From positions 1 through 42,212 of the forward strand of contig JAFIHK010000160.1 in NCBI GenBank assembly GCA_017848635.1: a stretch of 42,212 nucleotides of DNA. Direction: 5' to 3'. Source of the stretch: Bacteroidales bacterium (lineage in GTDB: Bacteria > Bacteroidota > Bacteroidia > Bacteroidales > UBA932). A program made the position numbers and the translations under genes. Below are positions 33,552 through 42,036 of the stretch, piece after piece. Each line of letters starts with the position of its first letter. Position 1 is the first letter of the stretch. The notes below the pieces were generated by a model. The model ran no database searches, had not been told where the DNA came from, and saw only the letters and a program-made list of their open reading frames with translations.

Positions 33552-34746
33552 TTGTCCTGCCGGGATACTGTTTTAGAGCAACCTCCAGACACTTCATTGC
33601 ATTTTTCAGGTCTTCAATTTTAAGAACATATGCAATTCTAACCTGAGTTTTTCCAAGTTCGTAATTCGAATAGAATCCACCTGCAGGTGCTACCATAACT
33701 GTCTGTTTTTCATATTCGAAATCTTCGAGAAGCCATTGAGCGAACTTTTCGCTATCATCTATAGGAAGAGCTGCCAGTACATAAAACGCGCCCATAGGAT
33801 TTGGACAGAATACACCCTCCATATTATTGAGAGCATTTACAGTAAAATCTCTTCTGTTAATGTACTCTGTTCTTACCATATCGAAATACTCTTTTGGTGT
33901 TGCAAGGGCACCTTCGGCTGCAATCTGCCCGTATGCAGGAGAGCAAAGACGTGCCTGTGCATATCTTAAAACAGCGTTCATTACAGCTTTATTTTTAGAG
34001 ACAATTGCTCCAATTCTAACTCCGCAGAGGCTGTATCTTTTTGATACCGAATCGAGTAATATAACATTGTCATCAACACCTTCCAGGTGCATACAAGAGA
34101 AATGTGGTTCGTCGGTATAACAGAACTCTCTGTAAACCTCATCGGCATAAAGGTAGATCTGATGTTTTTTTGCCAGTTTGCCGAGCTCCATAATTGCCTC
34201 TTTAGGATAGAGGGTTCCTGTTGGATTTCCAGGATTGGTTACGATTATTCCTTTGGTTTTTGGAGTAATATATTTTTCAAACTCGCTGATTGGAGGCAGT
34301 GCAAAGCCATCTTCGATCTTTGTGGGAATAGCTACAAATTTGACATCGTTTTGTACGGCGAATGAGTTGTAATTTGTGTAAAATGGTTCCATTACTATTA
34401 CCTCATCGTCTGGATTACAAGTTACTGCAAGAGCAATTTGTAATGCTTCGCTACCACCGGTGGTAATATTGATGTCCTGGTATGTAACATTAATCCCAAG
34501 ATCCTGATAGTACTTTGCAAGTCCTACTCTGTAAGATTCAATCCCTGCTGAATGTGGATAGGGAATATAATCGGGATTAGCATTTTTTACAGCATTCAGA
34601 GCCTCTTTTGGTGAAGCAACATCGGGCTGTCCAATGTTCAAATGGTACACTTTTACCCCTCTCTTCTTAGCCTCTTCCGAATATGGAATCAGTTTGCGGA
34701 TAGGTGACGCCGGCATAATTTCTGCCTTTCTTGATAGTGTTAACAT
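33544..34746 (-). CDS. Aspartate-type aminotransferase
   Basis: 400-residue fold-type I aminotransferase. Key segments are HLNIGQPDV near the start, YPHSAGIESYR, ITTGGSEALQIAL, VTNPGNPTGTLY, the PLP-ring contact YADEVYREF, Schiff-base Lys in LDSVSKRYSLCGVRIGAI, and the carboxylate-binding Arg in TQVRIAYVL. This matches the pyridoxal-dependent aspartate aminotransferase subgroup I-gamma. Aspartate/2-oxoglutarate is the likely pair, but alanine or aromatic substrates are possible. It starts 15 bases after the dacB stop and is probably co-transcribed with it. Confidence 0.88.
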   Translation of the reverse strand: MLTLSRKAEIMPASPIRKLIPYSEEAKKRGVKVYHLNIGQPDVASPKEALNAVKNANPDYIPYPHSAGIESYRVGLAKYYQDLGINVTYQDINITTGGSEALQIALAVTCNPDDEVIVMEPFYTNYNSFAVQNDVKFVAIPTKIEDGFALPPISEFEKYITPKTKGIIVTNPGNPTGTLYPKEAIMELGKLAKKHQIYLYADEVYREFCYTDEPHFSCMHLEGVDDNVILLDSVSKRYSLCGVRIGAIVSKNKAVMNAVLRYAQARLCSPAYGQIAAEGALATPKEYFDMVRTEYINRRDFTVNALNNMEGVFCPNPMGAFYVLAALPIDDSEKFAQWLLEDFEYEKQTVMVAPAGGFYSNYELGKTQVRIAYVLKIEDLKNAMKCLEVALKQYPGRTIK

Positions 34747-34761
34747 GTCTGTTTTTATATT

Positions 34762-36228
34762 TTAATTTATCAGTGTTTTCATAAATGCCTCAATTCCTTT
34801 CATAATTTCTGAGGTGGTCATTTGGTAATTGTTCGTGAGAATTGCAAAGACATACACTCCTCCTCTCTTTCTATCAACATATCCGGCGTAGCACTTCACG
34901 TTCGCCAGAGACCCGCTTTTGGCGTGTATTGCCGATTTTTTGAGAATATCGGTATCTGCCAGTACATTTTTAAGGGTTCCCGGGCCTCCAGGTTGGGGCA
35001 ATGAATTTAAAAACATAACAAAGTTAGTGCTTTCTTTCATTTTTAGGAAATAATTTCCGAAAAATCTGGGTGAAACATAGTTCTGTCTGGATAATCCGCT
35101 GCCATCCACAGAAGTAAAGCCTTTTGTCCCTACGTTCATGTCATTCAATATTCTCTTTACGGCAACAATAGATGAGTCGTATGAACCTACTCCCGTCACT
35201 CTCTTCCCAATCATTTTCAGAAGAGTCTCAGCATAGAAATTATTGCTTATTCTATTGGTAACATTTACGATTTTAAAGAGCTCTTTTGAGTATGTCTCAC
35301 CAATGAATTTAATTTCTGAATCTGTAACTTCGATATCAGAGTCGCTTGTAGAGAGAACATCGTTATTTGATTTAATCCCCTTATTCTCAAGATATTCTTT
35401 GAAGTGGTATGCGCAGCTTAAGGCTGGGAATTTATTAGATCCATTGATAATGAATGTATTACCATCCGAAGTGAGATCTCCTCTGAATTCGCCAACCCTG
35501 GATAGATCGCTTGTATAATAGGTCAAAGAATTGCCTTTCATTTTTTTACCAAATGTCTCTTTAAAAACATATTTCATATTTGGTATAACTGGATAAACCT
35601 CTTCTAATACAGCGTTTTCATTAAAGCTAATTGGTGCTTTTAATTTAAAAGTCTGAATATTTTCATTAAATGAGAGCCCTGAGGGCGCACTCCCATAAGA
35701 TGCACCGATATTGCTCCAGGACCAACTGTCGGGGATAGGCTCATTTTTTAAATATGAATCATCTCCTATAATTGATCCTTCAATTCTTTTAATTCCTTTA
35801 TCTTTAATAAAATAGTACCATTTTCCAAAAATATCTCCTATAGGGAAAGCCACTGTATCGGAAGATCCAAGAGTAGGATCTCCTCCTCCGTATATAATAA
35901 GGTCTCCGAATAGAGTTGAGTCTTTTATTTCGCCCCGGTAGCCGATTTTGGTCGTAAATTTAAAATCAGGTCCAAAAAGGTTCAATGCAATTCCGGTTGT
36001 GACAGTTTTCATTGTAGAGGCAGTCAACAGTGGCATATCCGGATTTAATGATGCGATGGTTTTTCCCATTTCATCGGCAACAAAAATTCCGATTACTGAG
36101 TTTTTGTAAGTTTGGTCTTTTGAAAAAATTTTGATGTTTTTTCTGATTTTAGACGCATTTTGTGCATTAATTTCTCCGAAAAATGCAAAAAATAGGAGTC
36201 CTAGGAGTAAAAAATGAGTTTTTTTCAT
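34762..36228 (-). CDS. dacB: D-alanyl-D-alanine carboxypeptidase/endopeptidase (PBP4, S13)
   Basis: Periplasmic penicillin-binding protein that trims or cleaves peptidoglycan cross-links. The 488-residue protein has a signal peptide (MKKTHFLLLGLLFFAFFGEINA/Q), catalytic SxxK at S71/K74 (TASTMKTVTTG), an SNN motif (NRISNNFYAET) and the KSG triad (IHAKSGSLANV). A family insert domain lies between the first and second motifs. The start is the ATG at 36228. An upstream TTG at 36255 lies inside the promoter box TAAATTTG and would spoil the signal peptide start. It heads a two-gene run with the aminotransferase. Confidence 0.93.
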   Translation of the reverse strand: MKKTHFLLLGLLFFAFFGEINAQNASKIRKNIKIFSKDQTYKNSVIGIFVADEMGKTIASLNPDMPLLTASTMKTVTTGIALNLFGPDFKFTTKIGYRGEIKDSTLFGDLIIYGGGDPTLGSSDTVAFPIGDIFGKWYYFIKDKGIKRIEGSIIGDDSYLKNEPIPDSWSWSNIGASYGSAPSGLSFNENIQTFKLKAPISFNENAVLEEVYPVIPNMKYVFKETFGKKMKGNSLTYYTSDLSRVGEFRGDLTSDGNTFIINGSNKFPALSCAYHFKEYLENKGIKSNNDVLSTSDSDIEVTDSEIKFIGETYSKELFKIVNVTNRISNNFYAETLLKMIGKRVTGVGSYDSSIVAVKRILNDMNVGTKGFTSVDGSGLSRQNYVSPRFFGNYFLKMKESTNFVMFLNSLPQPGGPGTLKNVLADTDILKKSAIHAKSGSLANVKCYAGYVDRKRGGVYVFAILTNNYQMTTSEIMKGIEAFMKTLIN

Positions 36229-36252
36229 AAAAAGATTAAAAAATTGTAAAAA

Positions 36253-36260
36253 CAAATTTA
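36253..36260 (-). promoter_or_regulatory. -7 box for dacB
   Basis: On the minus strand TAAATTTG (TAnnTTTG) ends 24 bases before the dacB ATG at 36228. It lies 31 bases from the divergent glnN box. No TTTG is seen at -33. Confidence 0.55.
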
Positions 36261-36291
36261 AAAAAGTTGTTTCATATCTTACACTTTTTTA

Positions 36292-36299
36292 TACATTTG
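36292..36299 (+). promoter_or_regulatory. -7 box for glnN
   Basis: TACATTTG (TAnnTTTG) lies 25 bases before the glnN ATG. A GTTG at 36266-36269 sits 22 bases upstream, one base beyond the usual spacing. Confidence 0.6.
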
Positions 36300-36324
36300 T
36301 CGCGGATATAAAATTAGTAAAAAA

Positions 36325-38505
36325 ATGAGTAGTTTCAGAAAAAGAGCTTTGGATGAATTTTCAAGCCACAAAGCCGAAAGGTTTTTTATGGAAGAGAGGC
36401 CTATCTCTCAATTTTTCGGACAAAAGGTATTCGATATGGAGAAGATGCGCAGGTATCTTTCTAATGAGGCATTTCAGGCAGTCCAGCTTGCTGTTACCGA
36501 GGGTGTAAAAATTGAAAGAAGAGTAGCCGATCAGATTGCTTCCGGAATGAAAACCTGGGCAGTTGAAAATGGTGCTACTCATTATACACACTGGTTTCAT
36601 CCGATGACAGATGCAACTGCAGAAAAACATGAAGCTTTTGTAGACCCTGTAAAAACAGGAGGAATGTTCGAAAATTTCAAAGGAGAAGCGCTGGTTCAGC
36701 AAGAGCCCGATGCCTCTAGTTTTCCAAACGGTGGTTTGAGAAACACATTTGAAGCGAGAGGATATACAGCCTGGGATCCATCGTCACCTGCGTTTATAAT
36801 GGATCAGACACTATGTATACCAACTGTATTTGTAGCGTATACAGGGGAGTCTCTGGATCAAAAAACTCCTCATTTAAAATCTCTCCATGCTTTAGATAAA
36901 GCAGCTCTGGAGATTGTCAGAATGTTTGACAAAGATACAAGAAGAGTAAATGCAATGTTGGGTGTTGAACAGGAGTATTTTCTTGTAGACGAAGCTCTAT
37001 ATAGAGCCAGACCCGATCTTATGCTTTGTAACCGCACAGTTGTAGGACACACAGCCGCCAAAGATCAACAGTTAGAAGACCACTACTTCGGTGCCATTCC
37101 TTCAAGAGTTATGGCATTTATGAAAGATTTCGAGACTGAGGCATATAAACTGGGTGTAACTCTTAAAACAAGACATAACGAAGTTGCTCCGAATCAGTTC
37201 GAGTGTGCTCCGGTTTATTCTGAGGCAAATCTTGCTGTAGATCACAATCTTATGCTAATGATTCTTATGAGAAAAATTGCAAAGAAACATAAACTTAAGG
37301 TTGTATTTCACGAAAAACCATTCGCCGGAGTCAACGGATCGGGCAAACACTGTAACTGGTCTATGGTTACCGATAAGGGAGTTAATCTACTCTCTCCCGG
37401 CAAAACACCTAAGAACAATCTGCTCTTCCTTGCATTCTTTACATCTGTAATAAAGGCTGTATATGAACATCACCATCTTCTGATGGCGGGGATCTCTAAT
37501 CTCAATAACTCATACCGGCTTGGCGGAAACGAAGCCCCTCCTGCAGTAATGTCAGTATTTTTGGGTAGTACTCTAACATCGGTACTTGATTCACTTGAGA
37601 ATTTTGACAAGGATACCGATATCCCGGTTCTCTCTGAACTGGATATAATTGGTAAGATTCCGTCGATCAGGCCCGATAATACCGATCGCAACAGAACATC
37701 TCCATTCGCTTTCACCGGAAACAGATTTGAATTCAGAGCGGTTGGCTCATCTTCAAATGTCGCCTCGGCAATGTTTATTCTGAATGCTGCTGTTACCGAA
37801 CAGCTTGTCGAGTTTAAGTCAATAGTCGATGAGCTTATTAAAGATGGTTATAAGAAAGAGGATGCATTTATGCATGTAATCAGAAAGTTTATCGCAGACT
37901 CCAAGAAAATCAGATTTGAGGGTAACGGTTACAGTGCTGAGTGGCAAAAGGAGGCTCACTCAAGAGGATTAAAGGGTGTAAACAATGTTCCCGTAGCGTA
38001 CAGAGCTTTTGTGGATAAAAAATCGGTTAAGCTCTTTTCAAAGACAGGTATCTTAAACGAACGTGAGGTTGAGGCTCGTTTTGAAGTACTGAACGAAACA
38101 TATGTGAAAAAGCTTCAGATTGAGGCTCGGGTACTTGGCGATTTGGCGACAAACCATATTATACCAACCGCTATCAAATTTCAAAATTCCCTTATTGACA
38201 ATGTTCTTGGTCTAAAAGAGCTGTTCGGAGAGGAGGAGTACAGAGCTCTTACCAGTGAGCAGATAGAGATAATTAAAAAGGTTTCGGGTTATATTCAAAA
38301 GCTTAGAGAGGATGTAAGAGGTATTAAAGATGCCAGAAAGAGAATAAATTCGATAGAGGATGTCGCCGAAAAGGCTGTAGCATATGCCGAAAACATCTAT
38401 CCGTATATGGAAAAACTAAGAATATCTGCCGATAAGCTGGAGATGTTGGTAGATGATGAGTTATGGCCTTTGCCTAAATACAGAGAGTTGCTTTTCCTCA
38501 GATAG
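36325..38505 (+). CDS. glnN: Glutamine synthetase type III
   Basis: Forms glutamine from glutamate, ammonia and ATP. The 726-residue length and sequence match the type III class (GlnN), common in Bacteroidetes and distinct from the ~470-residue GlnA. Conserved catalytic segments are MLGVEQEYFLVD (glutamate/metal site), RHNEVAPNQFECAPVYSEAN, HEKPFAGVNGSGKHCNWSM and RTSPFAFTGNRFEFRAVGSS. A long C-terminal helical region (~560-726) is also present, as expected. No adenylylation motif is evident, which is usual for this class. The purM promoter overlaps its last codons. Confidence 0.97.
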   Translation: MSSFRKRALDEFSSHKAERFFMEERPISQFFGQKVFDMEKMRRYLSNEAFQAVQLAVTEGVKIERRVADQIASGMKTWAVENGATHYTHWFHPMTDATAEKHEAFVDPVKTGGMFENFKGEALVQQEPDASSFPNGGLRNTFEARGYTAWDPSSPAFIMDQTLCIPTVFVAYTGESLDQKTPHLKSLHALDKAALEIVRMFDKDTRRVNAMLGVEQEYFLVDEALYRARPDLMLCNRTVVGHTAAKDQQLEDHYFGAIPSRVMAFMKDFETEAYKLGVTLKTRHNEVAPNQFECAPVYSEANLAVDHNLMLMILMRKIAKKHKLKVVFHEKPFAGVNGSGKHCNWSMVTDKGVNLLSPGKTPKNNLLFLAFFTSVIKAVYEHHHLLMAGISNLNNSYRLGGNEAPPAVMSVFLGSTLTSVLDSLENFDKDTDIPVLSELDIIGKIPSIRPDNTDRNRTSPFAFTGNRFEFRAVGSSSNVASAMFILNAAVTEQLVEFKSIVDELIKDGYKKEDAFMHVIRKFIADSKKIRFEGNGYSAEWQKEAHSRGLKGVNNVPVAYRAFVDKKSVKLFSKTGILNEREVEARFEVLNETYVKKLQIEARVLGDLATNHIIPTAIKFQNSLIDNVLGLKELFGEEEYRALTSEQIEIIKKVSGYIQKLREDVRGIKDARKRINSIEDVAEKAVAYAENIYPYMEKLRISADKLEMLVDDELWPLPKYRELLFLR

Positions 38506-38518
38506 AATTGTATATTTG
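38487..38518 (+). promoter_or_regulatory. Promoter for purM inside the glnN 3' end
   Basis: GTTG (38487-38490, one change from TTTG), a 20-base spacer, then TATATTTG (38511-38518), overlapping the last codons and stop of glnN. The purM ATG lies nine bases after the box, so the leader would be only a few bases. Confidence 0.65.
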
Positions 38519-38527
38519 CGCCGGATT

Positions 38528-39712
38528 ATGGAAAATCTGGATGCAGCAAAATACGCCAAGAGGGGAGTCTCGTCGGCTAAAGGAGATGTTCATAAAGCCA
38601 TCTCGGATATGGATAAGGGATTGTTTCCCGGTGCTTTTTGCAAAATAGTACCCGACTATCTATCCGGCGATAAAGACTACTGCCTGGTAATGCACGCAGA
38701 CGGAGCGGGGACAAAGTCCTCGCTCGCCTACGTTTATTGGAGAGAGACAGGAGATCTCTCTGTGTGGAGAGGCATCGCTCAGGATGCTATTGTCATGAAT
38801 ACTGACGACCTTCTCTGTGTCGGAGTAACCGATAATATAATGCTCTCTTCCACAATAGGAAGGAACAGAGGCAAGATTCCTGCAGATGTTATTGCATCAA
38901 TAATCGAAGGTTCATCTGTTTTTACAGAGGAGATGAAGAGGTATGGTATCAATATTCACCTGACAGGAGGAGAGACGGCCGATGTGGGAGATCTGGTTAA
39001 GACAATAATTGTTGATAGTACTGTAACTGCCAGAATAAGAAGGGACGAGGTTATTGATAACTCCAGAATCTCTGCCGGAAATGTAATTGTTGGTCTCAGC
39101 TCTTTTGGTAAAACCTCCTATGAGGCTGAATATAATGGTGGTACAGGGAGCAATGGCCTTACATCTGCCCGTCACGATGTGTTCTCAAAAATGGTTGCCA
39201 AAAAGTATCCAGAGTCGTATGATAATGATCTCTCCGACGATGTAGTCTATTGTGGATCCAAGTCCTTAACCGATCTGGATGAAAGAACAGGCCTTACCTT
39301 CGGTAAATTGGTCCTGTCACCTACTCGTACATATATGCCTGTAATCAAGGAGGTACTTGCAAAGTACAGAGGCGAGATATCAGGGATGATACACTGCTCA
39401 GGTGGCGGACAGACAAAAGTTCTTCATTTTGTTAATAATCTGCATATAATAAAGGATAATCTATTCTCGTTACCTCCGCTATTCGCAACAATTAAAGAGG
39501 AGTCTTCGGCCACATGGAGAGAGATGTACCAGGTATTCAATATGGGGCACAGAATGGAGTTGTATACCAACTCAAAAGTGGCGGCAGATATAATTGAGAT
39601 AAGCAGGAAATATAATCTCGATGCAAAAATAATCGGTAGGGTCGAGGCGGCTGATTCTGCATCTTTAACAATAAGATCGGAATATGGAGAATTTTATTAC
39701 ACAAAGGATTAG
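38528..39712 (+). CDS. purM: Phosphoribosylformylglycinamidine cyclo-ligase (AIR synthase)
   Basis: Closes the imidazole ring of 5-aminoimidazole ribotide in purine synthesis. 394 residues; the sequence closely matches the longer Bacteroidales PurM, with YAKRGVSSAKGDVHKAI, MHADGAGTKSSLAYVYW, MNTDDLLCVG, HLTGGETADVGDLVKT, SSFGKTSYEAEYNGG, VLSPTRTYMPVIK and HCSGGGQTKVLHF. I use the ATG at 38528 (MENLDAAKYAKRG); the longer open frame extends back into glnN. The lipoprotein racemase gene starts 29 bases inside its 3' end. Confidence 0.95.
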   Translation: MENLDAAKYAKRGVSSAKGDVHKAISDMDKGLFPGAFCKIVPDYLSGDKDYCLVMHADGAGTKSSLAYVYWRETGDLSVWRGIAQDAIVMNTDDLLCVGVTDNIMLSSTIGRNRGKIPADVIASIIEGSSVFTEEMKRYGINIHLTGGETADVGDLVKTIIVDSTVTARIRRDEVIDNSRISAGNVIVGLSSFGKTSYEAEYNGGTGSNGLTSARHDVFSKMVAKKYPESYDNDLSDDVVYCGSKSLTDLDERTGLTFGKLVLSPTRTYMPVIKEVLAKYRGEISGMIHCSGGGQTKVLHFVNNLHIIKDNLFSLPPLFATIKEESSATWREMYQVFNMGHRMELYTNSKVAADIIEISRKYNLDAKIIGRVEAADSASLTIRSEYGEFYYTKD

Positions 39713-41147
39713 CAGATTATTTATCTGCGCTGCAATAGGTGCAGCATCATCCTTGTTCATCTCATGTAAAACTGTTAATAAATCGGTCTCCGATTTGCCG
39801 GAGGTGGCGAAAAGGGCTCTCTATGACACCTCGTCAGTTTACTATGCAGATTACTCTAACTATCCAAAGGAGAGGAGATCTCTGCCTGTCGGCGTGTTTG
39901 ATTCCGGCACCGGTGGCTTGACTGTTCTGGAGGCAATTCTGGCATTGGATGAACATAATAACGCCACAGGTGAGAGTGGACCCGATGGCATTCCCGATTT
40001 TGAAAAGGAGTCATTTACATATCTTGCCGATCAGGCAAACATGCCCTATGGGAACTATTATTCTGAGGGAAAGGGTGATTATCTTAAAGAGCTGATTGTT
40101 AAAGATGCTCTCTTTCTTACTACCGGTGAAAATAAGAGTAAAGTTATAGTAGTTGCTTGTAATACGGCTACTGCATATGGTCTTGACATTATCAATACAA
40201 TGTTTGAGGAGGGTGGTACAGGTCTGAAGGCTATTGGCGTGATAAATGTCGCATCTAAGGCCGCTATTGAAAGTGTTGCCGAAGATGGAGATATTGCAAT
40301 CGGCGTTTTGGCAACAGTAGGTACAATCGCATCAGGCGGATATGACAGGACGATTAGAAAGATGAGCGAAGAGTATGAAGAGATAAATTCAGTTGAGGTA
40401 TTCAACCAGGGAGGGGCTGGTTTTGCTGAAGCTGTTGACAGTGATCCCGGATATATAGATCGTAAAGCAGTAGGGGTAAGGAGCTCTTACAGAGGTCCCA
40501 AATTAGGTACCGATTCTTTGTCTATAAAAGAGGATCTTTTAAATGTGTACAACTTTGATACTGTTTCATCTGCCCTTTTAACAAGTAGAATTTCAGGAAA
40601 ACTGAATGAGGTTCAGTTAAATTCTCCCGGAAACTACGCCAGGTTCCATCTTGTATCGCTAATGGAGAAGATCAGAAAGAGTGGTAAAAAAGTAAAGCTC
40701 GGTGCAATTATTCTTGGCTGTACTCACTATCCTTACTATACAGACACTCTGGAAAAGTGTCTGAAAGAGCTCATAAATTACAAGATTAATGGTGAGTATC
40801 CATATAAGGATTTGGTGTCAAATAACTTCCATTTTATAGACCCTTCGATCTTTGTTGCAAGAGAGCTTTATGATTATCTCAATGAGAATTCACTATTCTC
40901 AGGTTCACTAAATACTAATAAGGTAACTCCTTATATTTCAGTGCCTGCAGATAATGTTCCATCATCTGCACTTGATTCCGAAGGGTGGTTTAAATATGAA
41001 TTTAAATATGGCCGAAAAACGGGTGATGAGGGACAAAATGTTAAGATTCTGACATTTTCATCAAAAAATATTAACTCGGATAATCTAAACAGAATAAAAA
41101 ATAGATTACCTTTATCATACAGTTTCATTAAACAGTTCACCAATTAG
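39684..41147 (+). CDS. Lipoprotein glutamate/aspartate racemase homologue
   Basis: 487-residue protein that joins an export signal to a racemase core. The N-terminus has a basic segment, a hydrophobic stretch (FICAAIGAASSLF) and the lipobox LFISC (Cys28). The rest aligns with MurI-type Asp/Glu racemases: D73-S74 in VGVFDSGTGGLTVLEA, ADQANMPYGNYYSEG, first catalytic Cys159 in VVACNTATA, and second catalytic Cys346 with His348 in ILGCTHYP. Both catalytic cysteines are present, so activity is expected. It is far longer than MurI (~270), with inserts at ~90-110 and ~240-330 and a C-terminal extension. I infer a membrane-anchored periplasmic enzyme acting on free amino acids or wall-related substrates. 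A cytoplasmic MurI for wall synthesis should exist elsewhere. The start lies 29 bases inside purM. Confidence 0.85.
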   Translation: MENFITQRISRLFICAAIGAASSLFISCKTVNKSVSDLPEVAKRALYDTSSVYYADYSNYPKERRSLPVGVFDSGTGGLTVLEAILALDEHNNATGESGPDGIPDFEKESFTYLADQANMPYGNYYSEGKGDYLKELIVKDALFLTTGENKSKVIVVACNTATAYGLDIINTMFEEGGTGLKAIGVINVASKAAIESVAEDGDIAIGVLATVGTIASGGYDRTIRKMSEEYEEINSVEVFNQGGAGFAEAVDSDPGYIDRKAVGVRSSYRGPKLGTDSLSIKEDLLNVYNFDTVSSALLTSRISGKLNEVQLNSPGNYARFHLVSLMEKIRKSGKKVKLGAIILGCTHYPYYTDTLEKCLKELINYKINGEYPYKDLVSNNFHFIDPSIFVARELYDYLNENSLFSGSLNTNKVTPYISVPADNVPSSALDSEGWFKYEFKYGRKTGDEGQNVKILTFSSKNINSDNLNRIKNRLPLSYSFIKQFTN

Positions 41148-41762
41148 ATGATTTTTAAGTCGAAAATAACACCCGAAGAGATAGAGAGACTCGATCAGGC
41201 CGATTTTAAAGGAGAGGTTATTGTGGTTGATTCAGTCGGTCCGGATTATCAAAAAGCTATTGATTACCTTAAATCTCAGAAGGTATTAGGATTTGATACT
41301 GAAACAAAACCATCTTTTCACGCCAATGAAAGAAGAAACAGGGTTGCCCTTCTTCAGCTTTCGGGCAGGAGATGTGCCGTTCTTTTCAGACTGACCCATC
41401 TTGGCCTCACGCAGGAGATTGCAGATATTCTCTCTGATAGGAGAATAAAAAAAATTGGTGCTGCCGTACACGATGATATTAAAGGTCTTCAATTTTATAA
41501 AAAATTTAATGCAGCCGGATTTATTGATCTTCAGAATCTAGGTATCGATTGGGGTATCTCGGAAAAGAGCGTTCGAAAAATGGCTGCTATTATTCTAAAT
41601 CTGCGTGTCTCAAAATCGCAGCAGCTCTCTAACTGGGAATCTGCGCTACTCTCCCCGGGGCAGATTCATTACGCGGCTGTTGATGCCTGGGTGTGTCTGG
41701 AGATGTATCTGAAATTGAAAAAGACACCAAAAAAGGAGATAAACAAAGAGCCAAATGAGTAA
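41148..41762 (+). CDS. 3'-5' exonuclease (DEDD, RNase D-like)
   Basis: 204-residue stand-alone DnaQ/RNase D-type exonuclease domain. Catalytic acids are D50 and E52 in LGFDTETKP, an Asp in AAVHDDIKGL, and an Asp in IHYAAVDAWVCLEMY, completing the DEDDy set. The conserved KMAAIILNLRVSKSQQLSNWE segment matches the widespread 3'-5' exonuclease family. RNA or DNA as substrate cannot be decided. It starts immediately after the racemase stop (TAGATG), and the RlmI gene start overlaps its last eight bases, so all are co-transcribed. Confidence 0.9.
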   Translation: MIFKSKITPEEIERLDQADFKGEVIVVDSVGPDYQKAIDYLKSQKVLGFDTETKPSFHANERRNRVALLQLSGRRCAVLFRLTHLGLTQEIADILSDRRIKKIGAAVHDDIKGLQFYKKFNAAGFIDLQNLGIDWGISEKSVRKMAAIILNLRVSKSQQLSNWESALLSPGQIHYAAVDAWVCLEMYLKLKKTPKKEINKEPNE

Positions 41763-42036
41763 AGTATTTCTAAAAAAAGGAAAGGATGAGTCTGTAAAAA
41801 GATTCCATCCGTGGATATTTTCTGGTGCTATATTTAAAATGGATGGGAATCCGGAGGAGGGGGATCTTGTAGAGATATACAACTCTGATGGGGATTATGT
41901 AGGGTGTGGACACTATCAAAATGCAACAATTGCTGTGAGGGTCTTGTCTTTTGACAGAAGTGCTCTTAAAAGCGACTTTTGGTTCAAATCGCTTGAGGCT
42001 GCTTTCACTAAGCGTGAACACTTGGGTCTGACTTAA
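41755..42036 (+). CDS. rlmI: RlmI-type 23S rRNA methyltransferase, N-terminal part cut by a stop
   Basis: The 93 residues before the stop form the PUA RNA-binding domain of an RlmI (m5C1962, 23S rRNA) methyltransferase: FLKKGKDESVKRFHPWIFSG, GDLVEIYNSDGDYVGCGHY and NATIAVRVLSFD, then the linker to the catalytic domain. The TAA at 42034-42036 replaces a residue within KREHLGLT[16 protein letters not shown]. Homology continues in the same frame afterwards, so the gene is interrupted rather than naturally short. The start overlaps the exonuclease gene by eight bases. Confidence 0.75.
   Translation: MSKVFLKKGKDESVKRFHPWIFSGAIFKMDGNPEEGDLVEIYNSDGDYVGCGHYQNATIAVRVLSFDRSALKSDFWFKSLEAAFTKREHLGLT

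Noticed and set aside
36229-36255. TTG start upstream of dacB
   Set aside because: It lies in the promoter box 36260-36253, and the signal peptide starts at MKKTHFLLLG (36228).
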